DNA of 5,163 bases from Undibacterium sp. (GCA_019752975.1 JAIELM010000252.1:1-5163), one strand, 5' to 3'. Positions 1-5,163 are shown, numbered from the stretch's first letter. Numbers and translations: made by a program. The notes: a model not told the origin generated them from the letters alone.

Positions 1-521
1 GTCAATTTTTCTTGCAAGATCTCTTTACGTGCAATCGCTGATTCTGAAATGGGGTTGGCCACACAGAGTCCACACGTGCCGAGTAAAAAATGTTCCCAGA
101 TAAAATCGCAACGCTGATTGAGCCCTTCTTGGAGGGGATTTCCCCTATCGTCAAAGCTATCTTGCAAACGCCAAATTTCCTGATCGAGCTTTTGTAAGGA
201 TGTCGCGAAATTTTGTGTAAACTGCAGTCTTAATTGTGACGCAGCATCGGAAAGGTTCATTTTTTTGAGAAGCTGCACGGCAAGCTCTACCCATACCTTA
301 TTCGCCGGATGAAAATAATTGCCTGGTATTGTACCGGGGGCTTCTATGCATCCAAAGACCGCCGAGCAAATTTGCTGAGCTTCAGTCACTACATAGCTTG
401 CTGCTGGAATTAGAGCAGCGTCAAGTAAATGCCTAAGTTCTTTCTCAGAAGTCGCGCAATGTCGTGCAAACTGCGGAAGCTGTAAAAAATACTGATCAAG
501 ATATTGTTGAATTTGGCTCAT
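1..521 (-). CDS. DUF6058-like natural product biosynthesis protein (3' end cut by window)
   Basis: This open frame runs from an ATG at 521 down to base 1 without a stop, giving 173 codons of an incomplete gene. The translation starts MSQIQQYLDQYF and contains ASYVV (about residues 41-45), VFG (55-57), NYFHPANKVWV (68-78) and, near the cut, HFLLGTCGLCVANP (144-157). From memory this pattern fits DUF6058, a family often labelled 'natural product biosynthesis protein' whose biochemistry is not established. No signal peptide or membrane segment is visible, so it is probably cytosolic. It follows the ABM gene on the same strand after 81 bases, in the same frame, so it is probably the third gene of the P450 operon. 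The start is uncertain: no strong Shine-Dalgarno precedes 521, and the frame is open upstream to a GTG at 602 directly after the ABM stop. The ATG is preferred because the conserved-looking sequence begins there. Family assignment is moderately sure; role is inference from neighbours. Confidence 0.65.
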   Translation of the reverse strand, partial: MSQIQQYLDQYFLQLPQFARHCATSEKELRHLLDAALIPAASYVVTEAQQICSAVFGCIEAPGTIPGNYFHPANKVWVELAVQLLKKMNLSDAASQLRLQFTQNFATSLQKLDQEIWRLQDSFDDRGNPLQEGLNQRCDFIWEHFLLGTCGLCVANPISESAIARKEILQEKL

Positions 522-602
522 TGTATGGTCTAGATAGGGACTCGAAAATTTAGAATTTTTAATAGAGGGACTGGATGAAAGTATCTGATCAACTCGCTGC
601 AC
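522..602. promoter_or_regulatory. AT-rich inverted repeat between AGGGACT direct repeats, ABM/DUF6058 gap
   Basis: The 81-base gap inside the minus-strand operon holds a perfect 6+6 inverted repeat, AAAATT (545-550) and AATTTT (554-559) with a 3-base spacer. It sits between two direct copies of AGGGACT at 536-542 and 566-572, 30 bases apart. The rest of this operon is overlapped, so a structured gap here could be a secondary promoter, a regulator site or an RNA processing element. There is no GC-rich stem and U-run, so it is not a convincing terminator. Function is unknown. Confidence 0.25.
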
Positions 603-947
603 TTACCCATGTCTTTGGCGACTATCGGTTGGTGCTTGCGCTCTTTCGTTCATGCCATAGTCCCGTAACACTGCCGCGATACGGATTCTATAATCGGCAA
701 AAATTGCTACTCGCCCTTGTGCTTGCGCAGCGCGATGTTCTTCGGTGTTGCGCCATTGTGCGACCGCCGCTTCGTCGCGCCAATAAGACAGCGACAGTAA
801 CTTGTTCGGGTCCAATAAACTTTGAAATCTTTCTATGGAAATAAAGCCGTCCATGTGTCGTAATGAGGGCGCTAATTGGGATGCGATATCGAGATAATTT
901 TGCTTATGCTCGGCATGAGGAATGACTTCAAAAATGACGGCGATCAT
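603..947 (-). CDS. Antibiotic biosynthesis monooxygenase (ABM) domain protein
   Basis: A 114-residue protein that is essentially one ABM ferredoxin-like fold. It has the usual N-terminal strand (MIAVIFEVIP), a DGFISIERFQSL segment (about 33-44), the LSLSYWRDEAAVAQWRN block (51-67) and EEHRAAQAQGR (69-79), followed by a short charged tail. Proteins of this fold are small cytosolic dimers. Some oxygenate aromatic polyketides without a cofactor, others degrade haem, and many are uncharacterised; this one has no visible feature that picks the reaction. The ATG start is well supported: AGGAGG lies at 952-957, four bases upstream. The start overlaps the P450 stop as ATGA (944-947), which implies co-transcription and translational coupling. 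The neighbourhood suggests it works on the same compound as the P450, which is inference. Confidence 0.88.
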   Translation of the reverse strand: MIAVIFEVIPHAEHKQNYLDIASQLAPSLRHMDGFISIERFQSLLDPNKLLSLSYWRDEAAVAQWRNTEEHRAAQAQGRVAIFADYRIRIAAVLRDYGMNERAQAPTDSRQRHG

Positions 948-2110
948 GTTGCCTCCTTTGAGTGAAACTGTGGAATACGGGCGTTATGTGAAGGGCGATA
1001 GGTCCATTGCAGGTCTTGCCAATCCTGGGTGGAAAACTGCTGCAACAGGGAAGCTAGCGCATGTGTCGTAATTTGTTTTGCGAGAGTCTGACCAGGGCAA
1101 AGATGTCTGGCGTGACTAAAGCTAAAGCTACGGCGATTTGTTCTATGTAGCTGAAATTGATCCGCTTCGCTATTGTGCTGTGAATCCCGGTTGGCCGATG
1201 CCAGTAATAAGAGTAGACATTCACCAGCTTGTAGTTCTTGTCCCGCTAGCCTGCAATTTTGTGTCACGAAGCGGCGCGTGTTTTGTATCGGCGCGTCATA
1301 GCGTAGCACTTCTTCTATGAATGCAGGCAGCGATTCCGGTTGGGTCTGTAAGGTTTTTCTTAATTCAACATCGCCTTGTAAAACCACCATACTATTGGCG
1401 ATCAGTCCCGCCGTAGCTTCGTAGCTTTGTGAAAGTAAGCCGATGAGATTGTGCTTGAGTTCATGACATTGGTGCCAGCCCAATTGCTGTGCTTCCTGCT
1501 GTAAGCTGGATAAAAGACTATTCGCTTGAGGTGTCGCTTGTTGCAATAACTGATCGAAGTGCAGTTGCAAATTTTTTGCCGCAACGCTGGCATTAACTAA
1601 TTGTTCTGGCGTGCTTAAGGCTGACAAACAGGCGACAAAATCGGCCGTCCATTGGTACACTTGTACTAGCTCAGCTTCAGCAAAACCACACAATTTAGCA
1701 ACGCTCTTGACCGCTAAGGACATGATCCATTCATTCAAATCTGTCTTGGCGTCTAGCGTCATGGATAGCGAGATGAGATGCTGATGAATTTCTGAAAAAT
1801 TGATTTGCCGAAAACTGGTGGTAAACACTTGTTTTGGTATCGCGTGCCGTTCACCCTCGTTCATACGCATCAAGTCGGCAAACACCTCACCAGCACTGCT
1901 GCCTAAAATATTTGCGGGGATTGTTTGTGCTGTAGGTCGTACCACAAAGCGCTCATCCTCAAGAATTTCTTGCACTAGCTGTGCACGACTGACTACCCAT
2001 AGTTGATGCTGTTGGTCATAAATCAGTTCTTCGGCCTGACGCAGCATCGCGTAGTACGGATAGGGGTTTTTTGCATTGGGTAGGCTAAGTGGAGAGAGAT
2101 AATTGAGCAT
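944..2110 (-). CDS. Cytochrome P450
   Basis: A 388-residue soluble bacterial P450, normal length for the family and without a membrane anchor, so it should depend on separate redox partners; none is encoded here. Visible landmarks are the I-helix segment LLSQSYEATAG (225-235), the K-helix ExxR as EVLR (267-270), the APIQNTRR strand (273-280), ANRD (306-309) and the haem loop FSHARHLCPG (331-340) with Cys338 as the predicted thiolate ligand. The loop departs from FGxGxHxCxG: both glycines before the cysteine are replaced, by Ser332 and Ala334. The C-helix HxxxR reads HAIPK (89-93). These are substitutions, not breaks, and the frame is intact. It is first in a leftward operon with the ABM and DUF6058-like genes and is divergent from the ArsR-type gene, which probably controls it. 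No clear Shine-Dalgarno precedes the ATG. Substrate unknown. Confidence 0.93.
   Translation of the reverse strand: MLNYLSPLSLPNAKNPYPYYAMLRQAEELIYDQQHQLWVVSRAQLVQEILEDERFVVRPTAQTIPANILGSSAGEVFADLMRMNEGERHAIPKQVFTTSFRQINFSEIHQHLISLSMTLDAKTDLNEWIMSLAVKSVAKLCGFAEAELVQVYQWTADFVACLSALSTPEQLVNASVAAKNLQLHFDQLLQQATPQANSLLSSLQQEAQQLGWHQCHELKHNLIGLLSQSYEATAGLIANSMVVLQGDVELRKTLQTQPESLPAFIEEVLRYDAPIQNTRRFVTQNCRLAGQELQAGECLLLLLASANRDSQHNSEADQFQLHRTNRRSFSFSHARHLCPGQTLAKQITTHALASLLQQFSTQDWQDLQWTYRPSHNARIPQFHSKEAT
948..959 (-). promoter_or_regulatory. Strong ribosome binding site of the ABM gene
   Basis: On the minus strand the sequence AAAGGAGGCAAC directly precedes the ABM ATG, with AGGAGG at 952-957 and four bases to the start. 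It lies inside the last codons of the P450 gene. It fixes the ABM start and suggests this protein is made at a higher rate per message than the P450, whose own start has no visible Shine-Dalgarno. Confidence 0.75.
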
Positions 2111-2154
2111 ATTTGTCTGTGTCGCAAAATGAGAAAAGTCTAGAAAGTGAACCC

Positions 2155-2160
2155 AGTATA
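2155..2160 (-). promoter_or_regulatory. Candidate -10 box of the P450 operon
   Basis: On the minus strand this reads TATACT, five of six matches to the sigma-70 -10 consensus, and would start a message with a leader of roughly 40 bases. No good -35 box stands 16-18 bases upstream; that position is taken by the palindrome at 2177-2187. The promoter may therefore be weak or regulator-dependent. Judged by eye only. Confidence 0.3.
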
Positions 2161-2164
2161 GGTC

Positions 2165-2193
2165 TTGTAGAGAGACAACGATTCGTTTATCAT
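2165..2193 (+). promoter_or_regulatory. Candidate promoter of the ArsR-type gene
   Basis: TTGTAG (2165-2170) and TATCAT (2188-2193, five of six matches to the -10 consensus) are separated by 17 bases. Transcription would start close to 2200, the A of the regulator's probable ATG, so the message could be leaderless. This fits the absence of a Shine-Dalgarno before that ATG. The -35 half is weak and the call is by eye. Confidence 0.3.
2177..2187. promoter_or_regulatory. Palindromic candidate operator in the divergent promoter region
   Basis: AACGATTCGTT is a perfect inverted repeat with 5-base arms around one central base. It falls in the spacer of the candidate ArsR-gene promoter and at the -35 position of the candidate P450 promoter, so one dimer bound here could block both. 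ArsR-type repressors usually bind such dyads between divergent genes. The arms are short and do not extend, so a chance palindrome cannot be excluded. Confidence 0.35.
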
Positions 2194-2199
2194 CAAACT

Positions 2200-2895
2200 A
2201 TGGATGACAATCACCCTGATACCCAGTTAGCTAAAATCGCTGCCGCGATTGCCGAGCCTGCACGTGCCAAAATGTTGTGCGCGCTGATGGATGGGCGGGC
2301 GCGTACCAGCACCGAATTATCGGTGATCGCTGAAGTGAGTCCTTCGACTGCCAGTGTGCATTGTGCTAAATTACGTGAGCAAAATTTGGTTACGGCGGTG
2401 GCACAAGGCAAGCATCGATACTATCAATTGAGCAGTAAAGAAGTAGCAACTGCCTTAGAAGCTTTAATGGCGATTGCGGGCATCGCTGCCACCCCATTTG
2501 TGCCAAGTACGCCCGATAGGCTGCGCCATGCCCGTACCTGTTATGACCACATGGCGGGCGAAGTAGCGGTGGTTTTGCATGATCATTTTTTGCGCTTAGC
2601 TTGGTTGCTTGTAGAGGATGAGAGCGGTACTTATCAGCTTAGTGACGCGGGGAAGTTGGGACTCGGTGACTTGGGAATTGTGATAGCTCCGGTCGGTAAA
2701 AGCCGTCGTCGCTTTGCCTGTTCCTGCCTAGATTGGAGTGAACGTCGTCCTCATTTAGGTGGCACTTTGGGTGCTGCACTGTTACAGCACTTTATCCGCC
2801 ACGCATGGGTAGAGCGCGATTTGGATAGCCGCGCGTTGACGGTGAGCAGTAAAGGCCGTCGCCAATTTCAAAAAATCTTAGCGAGATCAGCTTAA
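2200..2895 (+). CDS. ArsR-type winged-helix transcriptional regulator
   Basis: A 231-residue regulator counted from the ATG at 2200. The N-terminal ArsR-like winged helix covers about residues 7-85: IAEPARAKMLCALMDG, then helix-turn-helix TSTELSVIAEVSPSTASVHC (36-55), then the wing (VAQGKHRYYQLS). The larger C-terminal part contains TCYDHMAG (113-120) and CSCLDWSERRPHLGG (174-188), a layout seen in long ArsR-type regulators rather than the roughly 100-residue metal sensors. Cys114, Cys174 and Cys176 are candidate sensing residues, but no classical metal site is evident. The frame is open upstream to a TTG at 2113. That start is rejected because it would leave two bases to the divergent P450 start and bury both promoters, while family-like sequence begins just after 2200. 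It probably represses itself and the P450 operon. It converges on the DUF4286 gene with a four-base overlap. Confidence 0.9.
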   Translation: MDDNHPDTQLAKIAAAIAEPARAKMLCALMDGRARTSTELSVIAEVSPSTASVHCAKLREQNLVTAVAQGKHRYYQLSSKEVATALEALMAIAGIAATPFVPSTPDRLRHARTCYDHMAGEVAVVLHDHFLRLAWLLVEDESGTYQLSDAGKLGLGDLGIVIAPVGKSRRRFACSCLDWSERRPHLGGTLGAALLQHFIRHAWVERDLDSRALTVSSKGRRQFQKILARSA

Positions 2896-3206
2896 GCCCA
2901 ATTTTGTAGCGCTTGCCATACCCGACGACTTGGGGTGCAACCCTCAGGAAAATGTAGCATAAAATCGGCACGCATCTCGCTCGCGTGCAATTCCAAATAG
3001 CGGTCGTAATCCGCCATTGTGGCCGCTTGATAGCAGGTGCGGTAGATGCGGCTGCTCTCCTGTACCGGAGTTTGAGTATGCTCAAAGCGAATCTGCTCAA
3101 AGCAGCCAGTGTTCCAAATCTCTGGCAGGTGTTTTTCTCGCATATAGCGTTCAAAAGCGACTAACAAATCGTCGCGTACCTCAACACATACTTCGTATAA
3201 AATCAT
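2892..3206 (-). CDS. DUF4286 family protein
   Basis: A 104-residue protein starting MILYEVCVEV, followed by REKHLPEIWNTGCFEQIRF (about 23-41), RTCYQAATMADYDRYLELHA (56-75) and a C-terminal FPEGCTPSRRVWQAL. This order (N-terminal strand, H-P-E helix, tyrosine-rich Y-x-x-Y-L segment) matches DUF4286, a small ferredoxin-like-fold family of unknown function. An ATG at 3215 would add MIN, but AAGGA on the minus strand runs straight into it with no spacing, whereas it sits eight bases before the ATG at 3206; that start is therefore chosen. The gene is alone on its strand, transcribed from the AT-rich region to its right. Its stop overlaps the end of the regulator gene (2892-2895), leaving no room for a terminator. 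A link to the P450 cassette is possible but not shown. Confidence 0.85.
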   Translation of the reverse strand: MILYEVCVEVRDDLLVAFERYMREKHLPEIWNTGCFEQIRFEHTQTPVQESSRIYRTCYQAATMADYDRYLELHASEMRADFMLHFPEGCTPSRRVWQALQNWA

Positions 3207-3414
3207 ATTAATCATCCTTCACTTGGGTTAGCACTGCATCGCTACAAAAGGGATAGTCAATTTTTTTGGAGAACTTCAAGCGTATCAAGATGGGGTAAAA
3301 ACTTTTGTTTGGTATGTCATTTTATTGAAATTTAATGTATCTTCGCGTTTCTGTTGCGTCGAATGGGATCTACTTATTTCTTTACTTCCGCAGCTGCTAT
3401 TTATGGAGCATATC
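3207..3414. other. AT-rich intergenic region with outward-facing gene starts
   Basis: About 208 bases lie between the divergent starts of the DUF4286 gene and the mini-ORF before the acetyltransferase, so promoters for both directions should be here. On the minus strand AAGGA near 3215-3219 serves the DUF4286 gene, and TTGACT (3256-3261) resembles a -35 box but lacks a good -10 at the right distance. On the plus strand the AT-rich stretch 3318-3350 is the likeliest promoter area, without a clear box pair. I see no hairpin terminator, RNA gene or repeat here. Confidence 0.35.
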
Positions 3415-3468
3415 ATGGCTAGTGTCAGCACTTATTTAAGTTTTCAACGTACCGCAGAATCTGAATGA
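3415..3468 (+). pseudogene. 17-codon remnant of a VOC/PhnB-like gene, or leader peptide of the acetyltransferase
   Basis: A short frame with a good ribosome binding site (GGAG at 3405-3408, six bases before the ATG) encodes MASVSTYLSFQRTAESE and stops at TGA 3466-3468. From memory of the family, the opening of PhnB-like VOC (glyoxalase/bleomycin-resistance fold) proteins reads close to M-x-x-V-S-T-Y-L-x-F followed by R-T-x-E. That resemblance covers nearly the whole peptide and ends where the acetyltransferase begins. The simplest reading is that a deletion joined the 5' end of a VOC gene to the acetyltransferase gene, leaving its promoter and ribosome binding site in use. The stop overlaps the next start as ATGA. 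That start has no good Shine-Dalgarno, so the remnant probably now works as a coupling leader. A native leader peptide that resembles VOC proteins by chance remains possible. Confidence 0.5.
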
Positions 3469-3986
3469 TCGCTTATCAAATACGTCGTGCCACCGCGGAC
3501 GATGCGGCGGCACTCGCGCAACTTGCTCGACGAACTTTTGTTGAAAGCTATGCTTCACTTTGTGATGAGCAAGCCATGCGCAATCATTGTGATCGACACT
3601 TTGGCGAAGCGCAGCAACGAGCAGAAATTCTTGATCCACACTATGTGGTGCTTTTACTCTACGTGGGTGAAGAATTAGTCGGTTTAGCGCAAGTAGTTCG
3701 ACGCACTCTGCCAGCATGCCTTACCCAGACAAACGCTATCGCCTTACAACGCTACTATCTACTGCAGACTTGGCAAGGAAAAGGTCTGGGTCAGGCGCTT
3801 CTCAACGCCGTGATCGAAGCAGCGCTTTCTTTAGGTGGGGTCTATTTGTGGCTCAGCGTTTGGGAGAAAAATCCACGAGCTATCGCCTATTATCTTAAAG
3901 CGGGTTTTGCTTGTATGGGCGAAACCGGTTATCTCTTTGACGACGAAATGCAGACGGATTTGGTGATGTTGAAACAAATTATTTAA
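3465..3986 (+). CDS. GNAT family N-acetyltransferase
   Basis: A 173-residue single-domain GNAT protein of usual length. It transfers an acetyl group from acetyl-CoA to an amine; the acceptor cannot be told from the sequence. The N-terminus YQIRRATADDAAALAQLARR is the standard first strand and helix. VGLAQVV (about 72-78) is the central strand. RYYLLQTWQGKGLGQALL (96-113) carries motif A with the pyrophosphate-binding Q-x-x-G-x-G at 104-109. LWLSVWEKNPRAIAYYLKAGF (129-149) is motif B, with Asn136 and Tyr142/143 in the usual positions. The start overlaps the stop of the 17-codon frame upstream as ATGA and has little Shine-Dalgarno of its own, so translation is probably coupled. It ends in tandem stops (TAA TAA), and the membrane-anchored protein gene starts three bases after the first. 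Confidence 0.93.
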   Translation: MIAYQIRRATADDAAALAQLARRTFVESYASLCDEQAMRNHCDRHFGEAQQRAEILDPHYVVLLLYVGEELVGLAQVVRRTLPACLTQTNAIALQRYYLLQTWQGKGLGQALLNAVIEAALSLGGVYLWLSVWEKNPRAIAYYLKAGFACMGETGYLFDDEMQTDLVMLKQII

Positions 3987-3989
3987 TAA

Positions 3990-4619
3990 ATGATTCCCGC
4001 TACAGCCAGAATTTTTATCAGCATAGGCATACTCCTTGTTCACCTCGCTTTGCTGATTGCTTTCTTCACGCACAGTCTTAAAACAAGTCCCGGTAATTCA
4101 GCGAAAACCCAGTTGGTATTGCTGGTCGCTCCGACCCAGCGCCTAAGCCCGACGGTAAACACCCTAGCAACACCGAATGCCCCAGTGCGGATAAGCGCAC
4201 GCTTGCGCCCGCCCTCTTTGTCGTCTACACCTGCTGAACCGCTCGCCCCAAAGGCTAACGAAGTCACTGCAATATCTCCCTTTGATGTAGATCATTCTAA
4301 GCTAGATATTTTTGCCAAACCTAAGGGCAGAAGTCTAGTCAAAGACGCGACCATACAGCTACCACTAGCGTATTCCAGCCCGGCAAATCAAGCAGCGAAT
4401 GATCCGCGTTCGAACTCCGTGCGCTTGACGAAAAATGAGAAATTCGCCATAGGCATAGGCGCAGTCGGCTGCATTTATCAAGAGCGTTTAGCCGATGGTC
4501 GTATTTACCGAGAAGAGGGGCGCATCATAGAAATACCTGCAAGTGGCGATTCTGGACGTAGAGGAGTCAAAGTGCGCGTTTGTGTCGCGAACAAGGACGC
4601 CGATGTGAAGCCGCAATAA
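3990..4619 (+). CDS. Membrane-anchored protein of unknown function with Pro-rich linker
   Basis: A 209-residue protein I cannot name. Residues about 7-27 form one strong hydrophobic helix (IFISIGILLVHLALLIAFF) with a basic residue before it, suggesting an inner-membrane anchor with the rest in the periplasm. Residues 30-145 are low in structure and rich in Pro, Ala and Ser. The last 60 residues look folded: NEKFAIGIGAVGCIYQERLADG, then RIYREEGRI, then GVKVRVCVANK, with Cys161 and Cys198 as a possible disulfide pair. The start (SIGILLVHLALL) and linker recall TonB-like proteins, but no TonB C-terminal domain is present. It begins three bases after the acetyltransferase stop without a clear Shine-Dalgarno, so it is probably the second gene of that operon and translationally coupled. 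Its last codons and stop lie inside an 11-bp tandem repeat, so the extreme C-terminus may vary between strains. Confidence 0.75.
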   Translation: MIPATARIFISIGILLVHLALLIAFFTHSLKTSPGNSAKTQLVLLVAPTQRLSPTVNTLATPNAPVRISARLRPPSLSSTPAEPLAPKANEVTAISPFDVDHSKLDIFAKPKGRSLVKDATIQLPLAYSSPANQAANDPRSNSVRLTKNEKFAIGIGAVGCIYQERLADGRIYREEGRIIEIPASGDSGRRGVKVRVCVANKDADVKPQ

Positions 4620-4681
4620 AGCGGCAATCAAGCCACAACGAAGCAGCACTTAAGCCGCACTTAAGCCGCACTTAAGCAGCA
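4605..4681. repeat. Seven-unit 11-bp tandem repeat (nnnAAGCnnCA)
   Basis: Seven consecutive 11-base units with no gap follow nnnAAGCnnCA, starting at 4605, 4616, 4627, 4638, 4649, 4660 and 4671. The variable first triplets are GTG, ATA, ATC, ACG, CTT, CTT and CTT. Units 5 and 6 are identical (CTTAAGCCGCA) and unit 7 differs by one base. The left units are more diverged, so expansion was probably most recent at the right. The array overlaps the last codons and stop of the membrane-anchored protein and fills most of the gap to the convergent gene. CTTAAG is self-complementary, so neighbouring units can pair as short stem-loops, but there is no U-run typical of an intrinsic terminator. Confidence 0.85.
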
Positions 4682-4708
4682 CCAATGCCGATGTTAAGCG
4701 CTAAGCCT

Positions 4709-5163
4709 TTATTCCAAACGCAGTGCCAAATCCCGCCCTTTGCTCGCCACATTGCCAGCGTAATCTGCGGCATAAATACGTAAGAGGTAATCGCCCGCAG
4801 CTAAGGATTTGATATTCCAAAAACCAGTTCTAGCGTGACCGTCAAAGATTTCATTAGTCAAGTTATACAGGAAACGGGTGCTGCTATTGCCATGTACGGT
4901 GATTCCGCTTTGCTCAAAATAAGCGACTTTGACGGCTTCTTCATCGGTCGGTAGCCAGTTGAATTTGATGGTTATGCGCGGCGTTTTAAAATCGCTTATT
5001 GGCTCGCTTAGTGGGGTACCGTCACTATGTAATACTTGGTAACCCAGTTGATACAGGCCTAGTCTACGGCGCGCTAAATTTCCCTCGTTTTGATCGAAGG
5101 CGTCGACAATGACGCTCACTTGCTCTAAATTTCTCGGTACTCGAAGAAATTTTTCTTTGTTGA
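4709..5163 (-). CDS. C-terminal part of a larger protein with Ig-like beta domain (5' end outside window)
   Basis: The minus-strand frame is open from the right edge of the window to TAA at 4711-4709, giving 150 residues of the C-terminus of a longer protein. A GTG at 5119 could be read as a start, but the frame continues upstream with NKEKFLRVPRNLEQ, which joins smoothly to VSVIVDAFDQNEGN, so the gene very probably begins outside. The sequence is rich in beta-strand-like segments: LGLYQLGYQVLHSDG, PRITIKFNWLP, and a final GDYLLRIYAADYAGNVA, a pattern typical of the last strands of bacterial Ig-like or fibronectin-like domains. Such domains usually sit in exported proteins. I faintly associate this type of tail with M23-family peptidases, but no catalytic motif is in view and I do not assign it. 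It converges on the membrane-anchored protein gene across 89 bases. Confidence 0.7.
   Translation of the reverse strand, partial: NKEKFLRVPRNLEQVSVIVDAFDQNEGNLARRRLGLYQLGYQVLHSDGTPLSEPISDFKTPRITIKFNWLPTDEEAVKVAYFEQSGITVHGNSSTRFLYNLTNEIFDGHARTGFWNIKSLAAGDYLLRIYAADYAGNVASKGRDLALRLE

Noticed and set aside
575..844. Plus-strand open frame of 89 codons
   Set aside because: It lies almost wholly antisense to the well-supported ABM gene and its translation shows no recognisable domain.
2113..2199. TTG start adding 29 residues to the ArsR-type regulator
   Set aside because: It would leave two bases between divergent starts and place both promoters inside coding sequence; the added residues look unlike the family, and the ATG at 2200 directly precedes recognisable sequence.
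3831..4267. Two minus-strand open frames across the acetyltransferase / membrane-protein junction
   Set aside because: Both are antisense to strongly supported reading frames, lack ribosome binding sites and resemble no known family.
4646..4681. Intrinsic terminator formed by the CTTAAG repeats
   Set aside because: Stems would be short and AT-rich with no following U-run on either strand; the region is better described as a tandem repeat.
4605..4681. CRISPR-like array
   Set aside because: The 11-base units are directly adjacent without spacers, far from the repeat and spacer lengths of CRISPR.
4709..5119. Complete 136-residue gene starting at a GTG
   Set aside because: The frame stays open to the window edge and the upstream residues continue the same beta-rich sequence, so this is the tail of a longer protein.

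Overview
The window looks like a chromosomal segment of a betaproteobacterium, most likely an Oxalobacteraceae/Undibacterium-type organism. That assignment is inference from protein style (the small monooxygenase, the ArsR-type regulator and the DUF4286 protein) and moderate GC; no rRNA or marker gene fixes it. I see no tRNA, rRNA, insertion sequence, CRISPR array or phage gene. Genes are packed tightly, and the longest stretch without one is about 210 bases.

Left part (1-2200). A minus-strand operon reads leftward off the window: a cytochrome P450, then a small antibiotic-biosynthesis-monooxygenase (ABM) fold protein overlapping it by ATGA, then, after 81 bases, a protein I take to be of the DUF6058 'natural product biosynthesis' family, cut by the window edge. 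Divergent from the P450 is an ArsR-type winged-helix regulator. The 89 bases between them hold a perfect 5+5 palindrome where both candidate promoters meet, so the regulator probably controls itself and the oxidative operon. The set reads as a small, possibly undescribed tailoring or self-protection cassette; its substrate cannot be told from the sequence.

Middle (2892-3468). A DUF4286 gene on the minus strand converges on the regulator with a 4-base overlap of the two ends. Its ribosome binding site favours the second ATG. About 210 bases of AT-rich intergenic DNA follow. They lead into a 17-codon reading frame with a good ribosome binding site that looks like the N-terminus of a VOC/PhnB-type glyoxalase-fold protein and breaks off exactly at the start of the next gene.

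Right part (3465-5163). A GNAT acetyltransferase overlaps that mini-ORF by ATGA. Three bases after its stop begins a membrane-anchored protein of unknown function with a proline-rich linker and a small C-terminal domain. Its last codons run into a seven-unit 11-bp tandem repeat that places stop codons in all six frames. On the far side, a minus-strand gene enters from the right and ends at 4709; only its beta-rich, Ig-like C-terminus is visible.
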